DNA of 64,000 nt from Roseomonas sp. (lineage in GTDB: Bacteria; Pseudomonadota; Alphaproteobacteria; Acetobacterales; Acetobacteraceae): contig JADCFA010000002.1 of assembly GCA_020249775.1 (NCBI GenBank), positions 206,672-270,671 on the forward strand. The letters run 5' to 3'. The first letter of the stretch is position 1, and every line of letters starts with the position of its first letter. A program made the position numbers and the translations under genes. A model generated the notes under the pieces. It searched no databases, was not told the origin of the DNA, and worked only from the letters and a program-made list of their open reading frames with translations. Of the stretch, positions 37,571 through 46,994 are shown piece after piece.

Positions 37571-38539
37571 CTATTCCGGTTCGATGCCCGCGGTACGAAT
37601 TGCTGAGGTCCAGCGCTGGGTCTCGGATTTGACGAAGGCGGCAGCCTCTTCCGGGGTGGAGGTGGCAACCACCATCCCGAAGCCCGAAGACAGTCTTTCG
37701 CGCAAATCGGCCTGTTCCCCGGCGCGGCGGACGGCGGCATTCAGGCGGGAAACCGCAATGGCCGGCGTGCCGGCGGGCACGAAAAGCCCAAACCAGGCCG
37801 TGATCTGATAGCCGGGAAGGTTGCCGGCCTCGGCCACCGTTGGGATTTCCGGCAGCATGGCGGAACGCTGCGGCGCGGTGATGCCAAGGATGCGAAGCTT
37901 CCCTTCACGGGCCTGCGGCAGGATAACCAATTGATCCGCCACGAAAAAATCAACCCGCCCCGCCAGCAAATCCTGCACCGCCAAGGGCGAGGAGCGATAG
38001 GGCACGCGGAGCATCTTCACCCCCGCCATATGTGCCATCAGCTCGGTCGAGACCTGCTGAGAGGACGACGCGGAGGCATAGGTGATGCCCTCGGGCTTGG
38101 TTTTCGCCTCGGCCAGCAGCTCGGCCAGATTCTGCCAGCGAGATTCGGCACGGACCGCGACCAGCAGAGGGACGGAACCAAGGGTCGAGACCGGGATGAA
38201 GGCGTTTTCCACATCAAAAGGCACGCGCTTGAACAGCGCCCCGGCGGCGGCATTGGTGGAATTGGTGCCGATCAGCACGGTCAGCCCATCGGGCGTGGCG
38301 CGGGCCACGGCCTCGGCGCCGATCAGCCCATTGGCGCCGGCGCGGTTTTCCACCACGACATTCTGGCCCAGGGTTTCGCGCATTTTCTCGGTAAAGACGC
38401 GCGCGACGGTATCGGTGGCGGAGCCCGGCGCGAAGGGCACAATGGCGCGCACCGGGCCGGGCGGCCATTCCTGCGCGCTGGCGAGGCGCGGCGCTAAAGC
38501 TGCGGCCGGTAGGGCAGCGAGAAGATGACGACGGCGCAT
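37571..38539 (-). CDS. Bug-family (TctC) tripartite tricarboxylate receptor
   Basis: 322 aa with signal peptide RRRHLLAALPAAALAPRLASAQ. Family motifs: PVRAIVPFAPGSATDTVAR, VVENRAGANGLIGAEAVA and GTPAIAVSRLNAAVRRA. These orphan receptors bind small carboxylates for TctAB or other systems and are numerous in Burkholderiales and Acetobacteraceae. GAGG lies 6 nt before the ATG. No TctAB genes nearby. Confidence 0.9.
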   Translation of the reverse strand: MRRRHLLAALPAAALAPRLASAQEWPPGPVRAIVPFAPGSATDTVARVFTEKMRETLGQNVVVENRAGANGLIGAEAVARATPDGLTVLIGTNSTNAAAGALFKRVPFDVENAFIPVSTLGSVPLLVAVRAESRWQNLAELLAEAKTKPEGITYASASSSQQVSTELMAHMAGVKMLRVPYRSSPLAVQDLLAGRVDFFVADQLVILPQAREGKLRILGITAPQRSAMLPEIPTVAEAGNLPGYQITAWFGLFVPAGTPAIAVSRLNAAVRRAGEQADLRERLSSGFGMVVATSTPEEAAAFVKSETQRWTSAIRTAGIEPE

Positions 38540-38600
38540 GGCGGACCTCTTTGTTATGTGCTGCTGGGATTTGGGGGTGCGGGGCAGTCCCGCGCAAGGG

Positions 38601-39530
38601 CTAATTGAGCATCAGCGCGCGAACATGCGCCGCAACCGAAGCGCCAAGCGCATCCAGATCATAGCCCCCCTCCAGCACGGAAACCACGCGCCCATCGGCA
38701 TGGCGCGCGGCCAGCGCGCAGAGCTCTTCGGTGATCCAGGCGAAATCCGTCTCTGTCAGCCGCAACTGCGCCAGCGGGTCCGCGACATGCGCGTCAAACC
38801 CGGCCGAGATGATTAGCAGATCAGGCGCGAAGGCGTCCAAAGCGGGCAGCAACAATTTCTCCCATACGGCACGAAACGCGGCGCCATCGGCGCCGGGCGG
38901 CAGCGTCGCGTTGAAGATATTGCCCACACCCCTTTCCTGCGGCGCGCCGGTGCCGGGGTAAAGCGGCCATTGATGCGATGAAGCGAGCATCAGCAATGCG
39001 TCAGCCTCAAAACAGGCTTGCGTGCCATTGCCGTGATGCACATCGAAATCAGCGACGGCAACGCGCTTGAGCCCATGCGCGGCCTGGGCGTGGCGCGCGG
39101 CAATCGCGGCATTGGCGAAAAGGCAAAACCCCATGGGGCGCGCTGGTTCAGCGTGATGGCCAGGCGGGCGTGTGGCGCAAAAGGCATGGCGGATGGGGCC
39201 GGTGCAGACGGCATCCACCGCCGCCACTGCCGCGCCGGCGCTCCGCAAGGCAGCCTCAATACTGCCGTGCGAGAGGATGGTATCGGCATCCAAGGCCACA
39301 CGATCACCCTCGGCGGGTGCCGAATCCAGAATCGCTTGCAGATAGGCTTCCGGATGCACGCGCAGGATTTGTTCGCGCGTGGCGCGCGGCGCTTCGGCGC
39401 GCGGCAGGGCGCTGAAGGCTTCCGCTTCCAAGGTGCGGGTTACGGCACGCCAACGGTCCGGGCATTCCGGGTGATGGGGGCCGGGATCATGCGCCACACA
39501 GGCGGCATGGGTCAGGATCAGCACACTCAT
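38601..39530 (-). CDS. Histone deacetylase-like amidohydrolase
   Basis: 309 aa. The ATG at 39530 overlaps the tusA stop (ATGA). Zn-dependent deacetylase core: RPPGHHAEP, DFDVHHGNGT, GFDAH, and GGYDLDAL near the C-terminus. Bacterial members deacetylate polyamines or small acyl amines. Cotranscribed with tusA. Confidence 0.92.
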   Translation of the reverse strand: MSVLILTHAACVAHDPGPHHPECPDRWRAVTRTLEAEAFSALPRAEAPRATREQILRVHPEAYLQAILDSAPAEGDRVALDADTILSHGSIEAALRSAGAAVAAVDAVCTGPIRHAFCATRPPGHHAEPARPMGFCLFANAAIAARHAQAAHGLKRVAVADFDVHHGNGTQACFEADALLMLASSHQWPLYPGTGAPQERGVGNIFNATLPPGADGAAFRAVWEKLLLPALDAFAPDLLIISAGFDAHVADPLAQLRLTETDFAWITEELCALAARHADGRVVSVLEGGYDLDALGASVAAHVRALMLN

Positions 39531-39766
39531 GCTGGCGTGTCGTCGCGCTTGCGGATCACGAAACGATAGCTGCCCTGATCTTCGGAAAAGGCCAGCAGCG
39601 CATGGCCGGTTTCCCGACAAAAGGCGTTGAAATCCGCAACCGAGGCCGGGTCGGTGGCCAGCACGGTCAGCCGCGCGCCGCCCGCCATGCCGCGCAAGGC
39701 CTTGTTCGCCTTCAGCACCGGCAAGGGGCAGGTCAGGCCCTTCACATCCAGAATCGTCTCACTCAT
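39527..39766 (-). CDS. TusA-family sulfurtransferase
   Basis: 79 aa. The active-site Cys13 is in the CPLP motif (GLTCPLPVLKANKAL). TusA proteins relay persulfide sulfur to tRNA thiolation, molybdenum cofactor or sulfur oxidation; here no partner is adjacent except the coupled deacetylase gene, so the specific job is unknown. Confidence 0.9.
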   Translation of the reverse strand: MSETILDVKGLTCPLPVLKANKALRGMAGGARLTVLATDPASVADFNAFCRETGHALLAFSEDQGSYRFVIRKRDDTPA

Positions 39767-39846
39767 GCATTCTCTTCCACCATGCCTCGCGTATCGCCGC
39801 CAGTTCAGGCTTGCGGCGCCGCGCTGCCTTGACCAAGACTAATAGC

Positions 39847-40737
39847 ATGAAACTCGGCATTGATCTGGGCGGCACCAAGACCGAAATCGTGGCCCTTGGC
39901 GATGATGGCGCCGTGCTGCTGCGCGAACGCCGTGCGAGCCCCGCCGCCTATGACGGCGTTTTGGCGACCATCGCCGCGCTGGTGCGCGATGCCGAAGCGC
40001 GGCTTGGCAAGCAGGGCAGCATCGGCATCGGCATTCCAGGCAGCCCGAGCCCCGTGACTGGCCTGGTGCGCAATGCCAATTCCCAGGCCCTGAATGGCCG
40101 CGCCTTGAAGCAGGATTTGGAAGTGCTGCTTGGGCGCCCGGTGCGCATCAGCAATGACGCGAATTGCCTGGCTATGAGTGAGGCCGCCAATGGCGCCGGC
40201 GCGGGCCACAACACGGTATTCGCCGTGATCATCGGCACCGGGGTTGGTGCGGGCATTGTCTCGGCCGGGCGGATTCTCGATGGGCCGAATGGCACCGGCG
40301 GCGAATGGGGCCATGTGCCGCTACCCTGGATGCGGCCTGAGGAATTTCCCGGGCCTCGCTGCTGGTGCGGCCAGCATGGCTGTCTGGAAACTTTCCTATC
40401 CGGCCCAGCCTTGGCGGCGGATTGCGATGGGCCGGGGGCGCGTGATGCCTCTGGCCTGCCGGCGCGGGCTGCGGGGGGCGATCAGCGCGCGCAAGCCGCC
40501 TTGGCGCGGCACGCGGATCGGCTGGCGCGGGCCTTGGCGATGATTGCGAATATCCTTGACCCCGATGTGATCGTGCTGGGTGGGGGCTTGTCCAATATGG
40601 CGCATCTTTATCGTGATGTGCCCGGGCTGATGGCGCGGCATGGCTTTGGCGATGTGGCGCGCACGCCGGTGGTGCAGGCGAAGCATGGCGATTCCTCGGG
40701 CGTTTTTGGCGCGGCGCGGCTTTGGGATGCGCCATGA
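39847..40737 (+). CDS. ROK-family sugar kinase
   Basis: 296 aa from ATG 39847; the frame is open 36 nt further upstream but the conserved LGIDLGGTKTEI begins here. Phosphate site IDLGGTKTE, ISNDANCLAMSEAANGAGAG, and the ROK zinc motif CWCGQHGCLETFLSG. Members phosphorylate fructose, glucose or N-acetylglucosamine/mannosamine. Overlaps the following membrane protein gene by four bases. Confidence 0.9.
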   Translation: MKLGIDLGGTKTEIVALGDDGAVLLRERRASPAAYDGVLATIAALVRDAEARLGKQGSIGIGIPGSPSPVTGLVRNANSQALNGRALKQDLEVLLGRPVRISNDANCLAMSEAANGAGAGHNTVFAVIIGTGVGAGIVSAGRILDGPNGTGGEWGHVPLPWMRPEEFPGPRCWCGQHGCLETFLSGPALAADCDGPGARDASGLPARAAGGDQRAQAALARHADRLARALAMIANILDPDVIVLGGGLSNMAHLYRDVPGLMARHGFGDVARTPVVQAKHGDSSGVFGAARLWDAP

Positions 40738-41123
40738 TGGCGCGCGCCGTCAAAGCCGGAGCGGTCTATTTCCTGCTGCTTTATGTGGTTGGCTTCATCT
40801 TGGGTGCGACGCGGGAATTCCTGCTGGCGCCGCGCCTTGGCGTGGCGATGGCGAGTGCGCTTGAGGCGATCCCGATGTTCGCCGCCATTTTCCACTTCGC
40901 GCCGCTGATTGCGCGGCGTTTTGGCATCCCGCCGAAATCCGGCGAGCGCATCACCGTGGGCCTGGTTGGCCTTGCGCTGCTGATCGGCGCTGAAATCGCC
41001 ATGACGCGGGCGATGCGCGGCCTTTCGCCCGAGCAATGGCTGGCGCATTTCGTAAGTTTCGAGGGTGCGATCTATGCCGTGTTGCTGGCCTGCTTTGCCG
41101 CCATGCCCTGGCTGAGGCGCTAG
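40734..41123 (+). CDS. Four-helix membrane protein
   Basis: 129 aa. Hydrophobic segments are approximately 8-28 (VYFLLLYVVGFILGA), 38-56, 73-92 and 108-125. ATG at 40734 overlaps the ROK stop. No family name recognised with confidence. Confidence 0.75.
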   Translation: MMARAVKAGAVYFLLLYVVGFILGATREFLLAPRLGVAMASALEAIPMFAAIFHFAPLIARRFGIPPKSGERITVGLVGLALLIGAEIAMTRAMRGLSPEQWLAHFVSFEGAIYAVLLACFAAMPWLRR

Positions 41124-41126
41124 ACT

Positions 41127-42416
41127 GTGCCGGCACTTTGCCGCGACTGCTTCCATCACGCGGCGGATGGTTTCATGCGCTGCCCTTCCTGTGGCTCTCG
41201 TCGTGTCATTGCCCATCCTGACCTGTTCCGCCTGACGGTTGCGCATATTGATTGCGATGCCTTCTACGCCAGCGTCGAAAAGCGCGACCGGCCGGAATTG
41301 GCCACACGCCCGGTGATTGTGGGTGGCGGCACGCGCGGCGTGGTGGCGGCCTGTTGCTATATCGCGCGGCTATCGGGCGTGCGCAGCGCCATGCCCATGT
41401 TCAAGGCGCGCGCCGCCTGCCCCGATGCGGTGGTGATCAAGCCCGATATCGCCAAATACGCCCATGAAGGGGCGCGCATCCGCGCCATGATGGAAGCCCT
41501 CACCCCCTTGGTGCAGCCGCTCTCAATAGATGAGGCCGTGCTCGATTTGCGCGGGACCGAAGCCCTGCACAATGCGCCCCCCGCCGTGGTGCTGGCGCGC
41601 TTCGCCCTGGCGGTGGAGCGCGAGGTGGGGGTCACCGTTTCGGTTGGCCTCGCCGCAAATCGGCTGATGGCGAAGCTTGCCGCAGAGCGTGACAAGCCAA
41701 GGGGCTTTGCCGTGATCGGTCCGGGGGAAGCTGCCGCCTGGCTCGCGCCACAATCGGTTGCGGTGCTGCCGGGCGTGGGGCCGGCGATGGCGAAGCGGCT
41801 GGCGGCAGCGGGCTTTGTGCGCCTTGGGCAATTGGCCGCCTTGGATGCGCGCGCTGCCCTGGCGCGCTTTGGTGCGGATGGCCCCGCGCTGGTGGCGCGC
41901 GCACGGGGCGAGGATGATCGCCCCGTGAACCCAGCGCGAGAGACGAAAAGCATCAGTGCCGAGACGACATTCGATACGGACATCTCCGCGCCGGCAGCCT
42001 TGGAGGCACCGCTTTGGCGGCTTTGCGAAAAGCTCGCGCGGCGCCTCAAGGAAAAGGGGCTGGCGGCGGCGGGCGTGGTGCTGAAGTTGAAATCCGCTGA
42101 TTTCGCACTCCGCACCCGGTCTCAGCGGCTTGCGGAACCAAGCCTATTGCCAGAGGTGATTTTCGCCACCGCCAAGCCAATGTTGCAGAAGGAAGCCGAT
42201 GGTACGGCCTTTCGCCTGATTGGCATTGGCGCCCAGCCCTTGGCGCCGGCGGACCAGGCGGATCGCGGCGATCTTGCGGATCCGGAGGCGCCGCGCCGGG
42301 CCGCACGCTGGAAGGCAATGGAGGCGCTGCGCGCGCGCTTTGGAGAGGATGCGATCATGGCCGGGCGAGGCTTTACGCCCAAACCGCCCTCGGCCGCGCC
42401 GGACAAAGGCGAATAA
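41127..42416 (+). CDS. dinB: DNA polymerase IV (DinB) with N-terminal zinc ribbon
   Basis: Y-family translesion polymerase, 429 aa from GTG 41127. Residues 1-30 carry CRDC and CPSCGS, a Cys4 zinc ribbon not found in E. coli DinB. The polymerase starts at about residue 36: HIDCDAFYASVEK (catalytic Asp), then PVIVGG, SIDEAVLDL (catalytic Asp-Glu), and the little-finger region from about 250. Lies 3 nt after the membrane protein gene. Confidence 0.93.
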   Translation: MPALCRDCFHHAADGFMRCPSCGSRRVIAHPDLFRLTVAHIDCDAFYASVEKRDRPELATRPVIVGGGTRGVVAACCYIARLSGVRSAMPMFKARAACPDAVVIKPDIAKYAHEGARIRAMMEALTPLVQPLSIDEAVLDLRGTEALHNAPPAVVLARFALAVEREVGVTVSVGLAANRLMAKLAAERDKPRGFAVIGPGEAAAWLAPQSVAVLPGVGPAMAKRLAAAGFVRLGQLAALDARAALARFGADGPALVARARGEDDRPVNPARETKSISAETTFDTDISAPAALEAPLWRLCEKLARRLKEKGLAAAGVVLKLKSADFALRTRSQRLAEPSLLPEVIFATAKPMLQKEADGTAFRLIGIGAQPLAPADQADRGDLADPEAPRRAARWKAMEALRARFGEDAIMAGRGFTPKPPSAAPDKGE

Positions 42417-42435
42417 CGCTCGGCCCGGGCGGAAT

Positions 42436-43188
42436 TCAGCGTGAACGTGCCGGCGCCTGCGCGACTTCTTCAAAGCCCCGCACATCATCCGGGCGGAGTG
42501 AGCGCGCATTGGCCAATACCGGCCCGCCGGGCCGCGGCGTCGCAGCGGTCCGGACATAACCATTATCCGGACGATCATAGATGAAGCCCTGAATCGGATA
42601 AATGCGGCCCAAGCTCTCCTGGTCCCGACCGACCTGCACCCGCACCGATGACCAGTCATTTTTCAGCGAGACATCAATCACCGAGACATCCTGCATGATG
42701 GAGCCGCGCCGAATGCCCGGGCCCGCCCAATTCGCATGATGGATGAGCACTTCGCGCGCGCTGATCACTTCCTGCACCACGGCGACATGGCCGGAACGCA
42801 TCTGCCCGGTGCGAGAGAAAGCCATGATGGCGCCGGGTTCCGGCGTATGACCGCGAGCATAAAGCCCGGCGGCATTGTGCCACCAATCACCGCCATTGCC
42901 GCGAATCGCCATACCGGTCGCTTGCCGGACGTACGGAACGCAGGAAATACCGCCCGGGTTGCTATGGGCAACACGCTGGGCTTGGGTTTGGTTCTGGCGG
43001 GGGCCTTGGACCTGTTGGTTGGTTCTGACGGGCTGCGCTTGACCAGCGGGGCGGGACTGGGCGGGTTTAGCCGCTTGCTGAGGTTGCGCCGCCGGCTGCG
43101 GGTTCACTTGGCTGGCACCAGCGTGATTGGACGCCAAGGCAAAGCCAAGGGCGACAAAGGCAGTCGCGACAAGCTTACTTGTCCTCAT
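42436..43188 (-). CDS. CHAP-domain amidase/peptidase, exported
   Basis: 250 aa. Signal peptide RTSKLVATAFVALGFALASNHAGA. Residues about 30-75 are Gln/Pro-rich linker. The CHAP domain (about 80-200) has catalytic Cys in GISCVPYVRQ, His in RSGHVAVVQEV and an Asn/Asp-like third position near HHANWAG. Such enzymes cleave peptidoglycan stems. SD AGGGGG. It is monocistronic, convergent with dinB. Confidence 0.85.
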   Translation of the reverse strand: MRTSKLVATAFVALGFALASNHAGASQVNPQPAAQPQQAAKPAQSRPAGQAQPVRTNQQVQGPRQNQTQAQRVAHSNPGGISCVPYVRQATGMAIRGNGGDWWHNAAGLYARGHTPEPGAIMAFSRTGQMRSGHVAVVQEVISAREVLIHHANWAGPGIRRGSIMQDVSVIDVSLKNDWSSVRVQVGRDQESLGRIYPIQGFIYDRPDNGYVRTAATPRPGGPVLANARSLRPDDVRGFEEVAQAPARSR

Positions 43189-43554
43189 ATCCAGTCAAGC
43201 CCCCTGGTAGTTGTGACGCTCTTTGCGTTCTGGGTCGAGAGGTAAGCTGGCCGGCGTTAAAGGAACAAGTATGGCGGCTGTAACTTGGTGAAATCTGGCG
43301 TGATTAGCTGATTGAGGCTGTTGAGGAAGCACAAATATAGGAAGAATTTCTGTGACTTTTGGCGGAAATGAGGCAAGGGCACAGTGTGGTGGCTTTCCTG
43401 CCACAGATGCTGCAAGGATTCGAAGACCGAGAGGCTTCCCGGATTGGGACGGGGATTGGCGCCATCAGAGGGCCAGCTTTTCCTCTGTTAGGAATAATAG
43501 CACAGTAACCTTTCAGACTCGCGGAACGCTCGGCCGCCCAATCAGGCGCCCGCC
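43189..43554. other. Intergenic leader of the CHAP gene
   Basis: No gene is visible. It contains AT-rich stretches (near 43270-43360 and 43470-43510) suited to promoters on the minus strand for the CHAP gene. I could not identify an operator or a repeat. Confidence 0.4.
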
Positions 43555-43596
43555 CAAAGAAAAACGGCGGCCCCTTGCAGGACCGCCGCCTTTGGT
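43555..43596 (-). terminator. Rho-independent terminator of the chemoreceptor gene
   Basis: Read on the minus strand just after the receptor stop: GGCGGCGGTCC, loop TGCAA, then GGGGCCGCCG, followed by TTTTTC. The strong GC stem and T-run are textbook. Confidence 0.85.
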
Positions 43597-43615
43597 CTTT
43601 GGCGATATTGCCTGA

Positions 43616-45292
43616 TCAGGCCGCTTGCAGGCGCTTGATCAGGGCCTGGGTCGCTTCACGCAGCTGAACTGCCTCATCGGCCACGGTCCGGCTGGCATTC
43701 GTGATGCTGCCCATGGCCTTGCCGGCATCTTCCGCCATGCCGGAGACACGGCCAATGGAGCCTTCCAGCCCATCCACCGCCTTGGCGGCATTGCGCAGGC
43801 TGGAAGCGATTTCCGCCGTGGTGGCGGATTGTTCTTCCACCGCCGCGGCAATGGCGGTGTTTTCGCCATCCAACTGGCTGATGCGCTTCACGATGTCGCC
43901 AATCACGCCGACCACATCGCCAATGATATTCTGCATCGCGCCGATTTCGGTCTGGATGCTTTCCGTGGCCTTGGCAGATTGCGCGGCCAGGTTCTTCACC
44001 TCAGAAGCCACCACCGCGAAGCCCTTGCCCGCCTCACCGGCACGTGCCGATTCGATCGTGGCATTGAGGGCGAGCAGATTGGTCTGCGCGGCGATGGTGC
44101 CGATCAGCCCGGTGACATCATTGATGCGCACGGATGCCGCATTCAGCCCATCCACCAGGCTGCTGACGCGATCCGCCTGCTCCGCCGCCCCGCGCGCGGT
44201 CTGCGCCACGGCGGTCACGCGGTTGGAGACTTCGGAGATCGCGACCGTCAGTTCCTCAGCCGCGGCGGAGACGGATTGGATGCCGTGATTGGCTTCCGTG
44301 CCTTCATGCGCGGCGGAACGTGCCTGCGCCAGGGTGGCATCAGTGACCGAGGTCACCTTATTGCCTTCCTGCACCAGCATTGCCGTGCTTTCGGACAATG
44401 TGCCGACCGATTGGCCAACCGCGCGGTCCAGATCGCCTGCAATGCTTTGAATGGCGGCACGGCGTGCGGCTTCCATTTCCGCGCCGCGCGTTGCTTCTGC
44501 GGCACGCAGCTTTTCCGCCTCAATCAGGCCTTCGCGGAAGACAGTCGCAGCACGCGCCATCTCACCCACCTCATCCTGACGTTCGGTGCCCTGGAATTCC
44601 TTGGACAGATCGCCCTTCGACATGTTTTCCATGCCCGAGGCAAGCTTACCAAGCGGACGGGTCACGCGTGCAACCACCACCCAGCCCGCGGCAATGAGCG
44701 CGGCGAGTGAGAACAGCCCCATCAACGCGATGATGAGCGTTGCCTGGGTGACAGAGGTGACCTCATTGGCGACCTTCTCATTCGTGCCAGCCACGATGGT
44801 ATCCATCATGCCGCCGATCGATTCCGTGAAGGGGTCAATCGCCTGATAAAGCCGTTCCTTAATGAGCTGTTCAAGCTGGGCGCTATTCTTGGCCGCGGCG
44901 ATGCGCACCAAATCCTGCGTGACCTGCTCAGCCGGCGCGCGGCGTTCACGCGCCTGGGCGAAGGCTTCCTGCACGGAAGGCGGCAATTCGGCGCGCACCA
45001 GGGCGGCCCAGGCGCGGTCAATATTCTTCACGGCATCGGCAAGGCTGGACGCACCTTCTTCCCAGGAGAAATTGCCGTTGCGCATCTTATGAGATGCGTC
45101 CACAACAAACACCGCATAGGCATCGGACAGCGCCTTGAGATCAATGAGCGGCGCCACAGCATTCGTCTTGATCTCGGTAAAGCTTTGCGCATTGTGGCGC
45201 ATGGATAGCCAAGCATAGATGGCTGAACCGGCATTGACCGCGCCAATCAGCGCCAGAATGGTGAGCAATAGAGGGGCAATTCTTATACGCAT
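43616..45292 (-). CDS. Methyl-accepting chemotaxis protein
   Basis: 558 aa transmembrane receptor. TM1 at about residues 8-28, a 4-helix-bundle periplasmic sensor at about 30-190, TM2 at about 190-212 ([19 protein letters not shown]), HAMP at about 213-265 and a long signalling coiled coil. The CheA/CheW-contact hairpin tip is in the family block [24 protein letters not shown].. with ASEVKNLA following. Ends KRLQAA; no CheB/CheR pentapeptide tail is seen. No che genes in the window. Confidence 0.93.
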   Translation of the reverse strand: MRIRIAPLLLTILALIGAVNAGSAIYAWLSMRHNAQSFTEIKTNAVAPLIDLKALSDAYAVFVVDASHKMRNGNFSWEEGASSLADAVKNIDRAWAALVRAELPPSVQEAFAQARERRAPAEQVTQDLVRIAAAKNSAQLEQLIKERLYQAIDPFTESIGGMMDTIVAGTNEKVANEVTSVTQATLIIALMGLFSLAALIAAGWVVVARVTRPLGKLASGMENMSKGDLSKEFQGTERQDEVGEMARAATVFREGLIEAEKLRAAEATRGAEMEAARRAAIQSIAGDLDRAVGQSVGTLSESTAMLVQEGNKVTSVTDATLAQARSAAHEGTEANHGIQSVSAAAEELTVAISEVSNRVTAVAQTARGAAEQADRVSSLVDGLNAASVRINDVTGLIGTIAAQTNLLALNATIESARAGEAGKGFAVVASEVKNLAAQSAKATESIQTEIGAMQNIIGDVVGVIGDIVKRISQLDGENTAIAAAVEEQSATTAEIASSLRNAAKAVDGLEGSIGRVSGMAEDAGKAMGSITNASRTVADEAVQLREATQALIKRLQAA

Positions 45293-45634
45293 TGTGTGGC
45301 GTACTCCTTTCGTGGGACATGCCTAGTTTGCCGTCATTGTCCTTGCTGAAAGGTGACCAGGGATGTTGAGGTGCGAAAAATTTTTGCTGCTTCTGGTTAA
45401 TGGCCTCAGTCATCTTCGCCGGCGTATCCCGAAGATTTCTGCATATTTGGGCAGCAAAAGATTGAAGCTTCCTTAAGCCAATGGTGAAGATCGCACTCCG
45501 CAGAGTTCTTGTTGCTTGCGTTTTGGTCGAGAAAAATGAATTTAGCGATACACTGCTGCAACTTTATGCAGGGCCCCTGATAAAACTGGTTAAAGCCCTA
45601 ACCCCTTCTGCATTCGGATCATCGCCAACCCCAA
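45293..45634. other. Intergenic region upstream of the chemoreceptor
   Basis: 342 bp without a coding frame. A ribosome binding site AAGGAG lies 11 nt before the receptor ATG, rather distant. AT-rich stretches near 45390-45500 probably hold its promoter; no clear sigma-28 box was found. A weak inverted repeat (GGTTAAAGCCCTAACC at 45588) follows the PHP gene. Confidence 0.4.
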
Positions 45635-46534
45635 TCAGAAAAAATACGGATTGGACCAGGCGCGCTTGCCTGTCGCATCCGCCACCACAATGCGCGCAAA
45701 GCCGCCTTCGCGCAGCTTCGCAAGTGGAAGCACAGCGCGGGTCTGCAAGGGTGCCACCGCCTGCGCTGCGGATGATCCGCGCCCGAGCACCATGATGCTG
45801 GAAGCCGGGCTGCATTGCACCTCAACGCTATCCTCACCCCAGAGCACAGCTTCAATCCGGGGGCCTTGACTTGCGTAGAAATGCCCGGCCTTGAGCGCCG
45901 CCAGCAGCGCCTCCGGTTCATTCTCCGCAGCCTTCACCATAACCCAACCGCCGAACCAATCCTCACAGGCGAAATGCGCATCATCTACGGCAATCAGGGA
46001 AAGGCGCCTGCCATCCGTCAGCAGCCGATCCGCAAGGAAAGCGCCGCCACCGCGATCAGTGCGGACCTGGCTGGTGTGGTTGTAGATCTCAACCGCATGG
46101 GCGGCGGCGATGCTATGTCCATCCGCCGCTGTCAGCCCATACCAGCCGGGATGGGCAATGGCGACAAAGGCGCCGGCTTCGGCACAACGTTGCGCCAAGG
46201 CGGCACCATCTTCCCCGGGCCCGGTAGGCGCGAAATCGAGCGGCAGGCCCACAGCCAATATATGCCAAATCTCCCCCAGAGAGGTCGCAGGCGCATGGAC
46301 TTCCGCACCCAGCAGCGTGGTGAAGCCAGCTGCGCGAAAGCGGCGCGTATCGGCAATGGGGAAATTATAACGCGCCATGAAGTGATCGGTCAGCGCCATG
46401 AAATCATAGCCGCCACGGCGATAGGTTTCGACAACATCCTCGGGCGCGCGATTGCCATCGGATAGCGTTGAATGGGTATGGATATTGCCCTTGAGGAAGC
46501 GCCCCGGCGCGGCAAAGACGGGATCAAGCTGCAT
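45635..46534 (-). CDS. PHP-domain metallo-phosphoesterase (CehA/McbA-like)
   Basis: 299 aa from ATG 46534 (AAGGAGA 7 nt upstream). PHP metal motifs: NIHTHSTLSDGNRAPED (first HxH plus Asp), TDHFMARYNF, the HPGWYGL block, and DDAHF near residue 205. It hydrolyses a phosphoester or carbamate-type substrate that is not known here. The C-terminal half resembles a separate beta domain. Confidence 0.85.
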   Translation of the reverse strand: MQLDPVFAAPGRFLKGNIHTHSTLSDGNRAPEDVVETYRRGGYDFMALTDHFMARYNFPIADTRRFRAAGFTTLLGAEVHAPATSLGEIWHILAVGLPLDFAPTGPGEDGAALAQRCAEAGAFVAIAHPGWYGLTAADGHSIAAAHAVEIYNHTSQVRTDRGGGAFLADRLLTDGRRLSLIAVDDAHFACEDWFGGWVMVKAAENEPEALLAALKAGHFYASQGPRIEAVLWGEDSVEVQCSPASSIMVLGRGSSAAQAVAPLQTRAVLPLAKLREGGFARIVVADATGKRAWSNPYFF

Positions 46535-46552
46535 TGGATTCTCCTTCACTCA

Positions 46553-46657
46553 GGCGGGTGGGATAAGCGTCATTGCGTAATAGACTTTCTTGCCCGCTTG
46601 CGCGAAGCGCGCGACTTCCTGATCCGCGCAGATAACGCGACCACCAAGCGGTTTCAT
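46553..46657 (-). pseudogene. 3' fragment of a DUF4406-like gene
   Basis: A 35-codon frame (ATG 46657, stop TGA 46553) whose ADQEVARFAQAGKKVYYAMTLIPPA parallels the end of the full-length protein at 47400 (ADQEVVRFRQAGKPVFHTLAEIPPG). The nucleotides are also similar. It lacks the N-terminal three quarters. The toxin-antitoxin pair lies between this fragment and the intact copy. Confidence 0.65.
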
Positions 46658-46700
46658 GCGTGACCTTTCAACGTGAAGGCACAAGAATGCCCAGTATCAT

Positions 46701-46729
46701 CATGACAAAACTTGATTTGTCATGACAAA
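46701..46729. promoter_or_regulatory. Palindromic operator of the Doc toxin-antitoxin operon
   Basis: CATGACAAA (46701-46709), 6-nt spacer, TTTGTCATG (46716-46724), and overlapping the perfect 14-bp palindrome TTTGTCATGACAAA (46716-46729). It sits 35 nt upstream of the antitoxin ATG, where the antitoxin or its toxin complex would bind. Confidence 0.75.
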
Positions 46730-46763
46730 TCATGATAGCAATCGCAATTAAGGAAGGTGATAA

Positions 46764-46994
46764 ATGACCGAACCAACCCGTGAGAAATTCGCAACCCAGG
46801 TGAAGTCTGAAACCCTCGCCATGCTGCGCAGCCTCGCCAAGAGCGAAGGGCGGCAGTTGCAAGCGCTGGTTGACGAAGCGCTTTCTGATCTCATTGACAA
46901 GCGCAAACGCGCCCGCCCGCGCGCCCATGTCATGGCCGCCTATGACGCCACCCATGAGAAATATGCGGATTTATACGAGAAGCTGGCTGAATGA
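46764..46994 (+). CDS. Antitoxin (ribbon-helix-helix-like) of Doc pair
   Basis: 76 aa. N-terminal half (FATQVKSETLAMLRSLAKSEGRQLQALVDEAL) looks like a ribbon-helix-helix DNA-binding domain rather than the Phd fold usual for Doc partners. The C-terminal half (from about residue 50, RARPRAHVMAAYDATHEKYADLYEKL) is suited to wrap the toxin. AAGGAAGGTGATAA precedes the ATG. Overlaps the toxin gene by four bases. Confidence 0.8.
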   Translation: MTEPTREKFATQVKSETLAMLRSLAKSEGRQLQALVDEALSDLIDKRKRARPRAHVMAAYDATHEKYADLYEKLAE

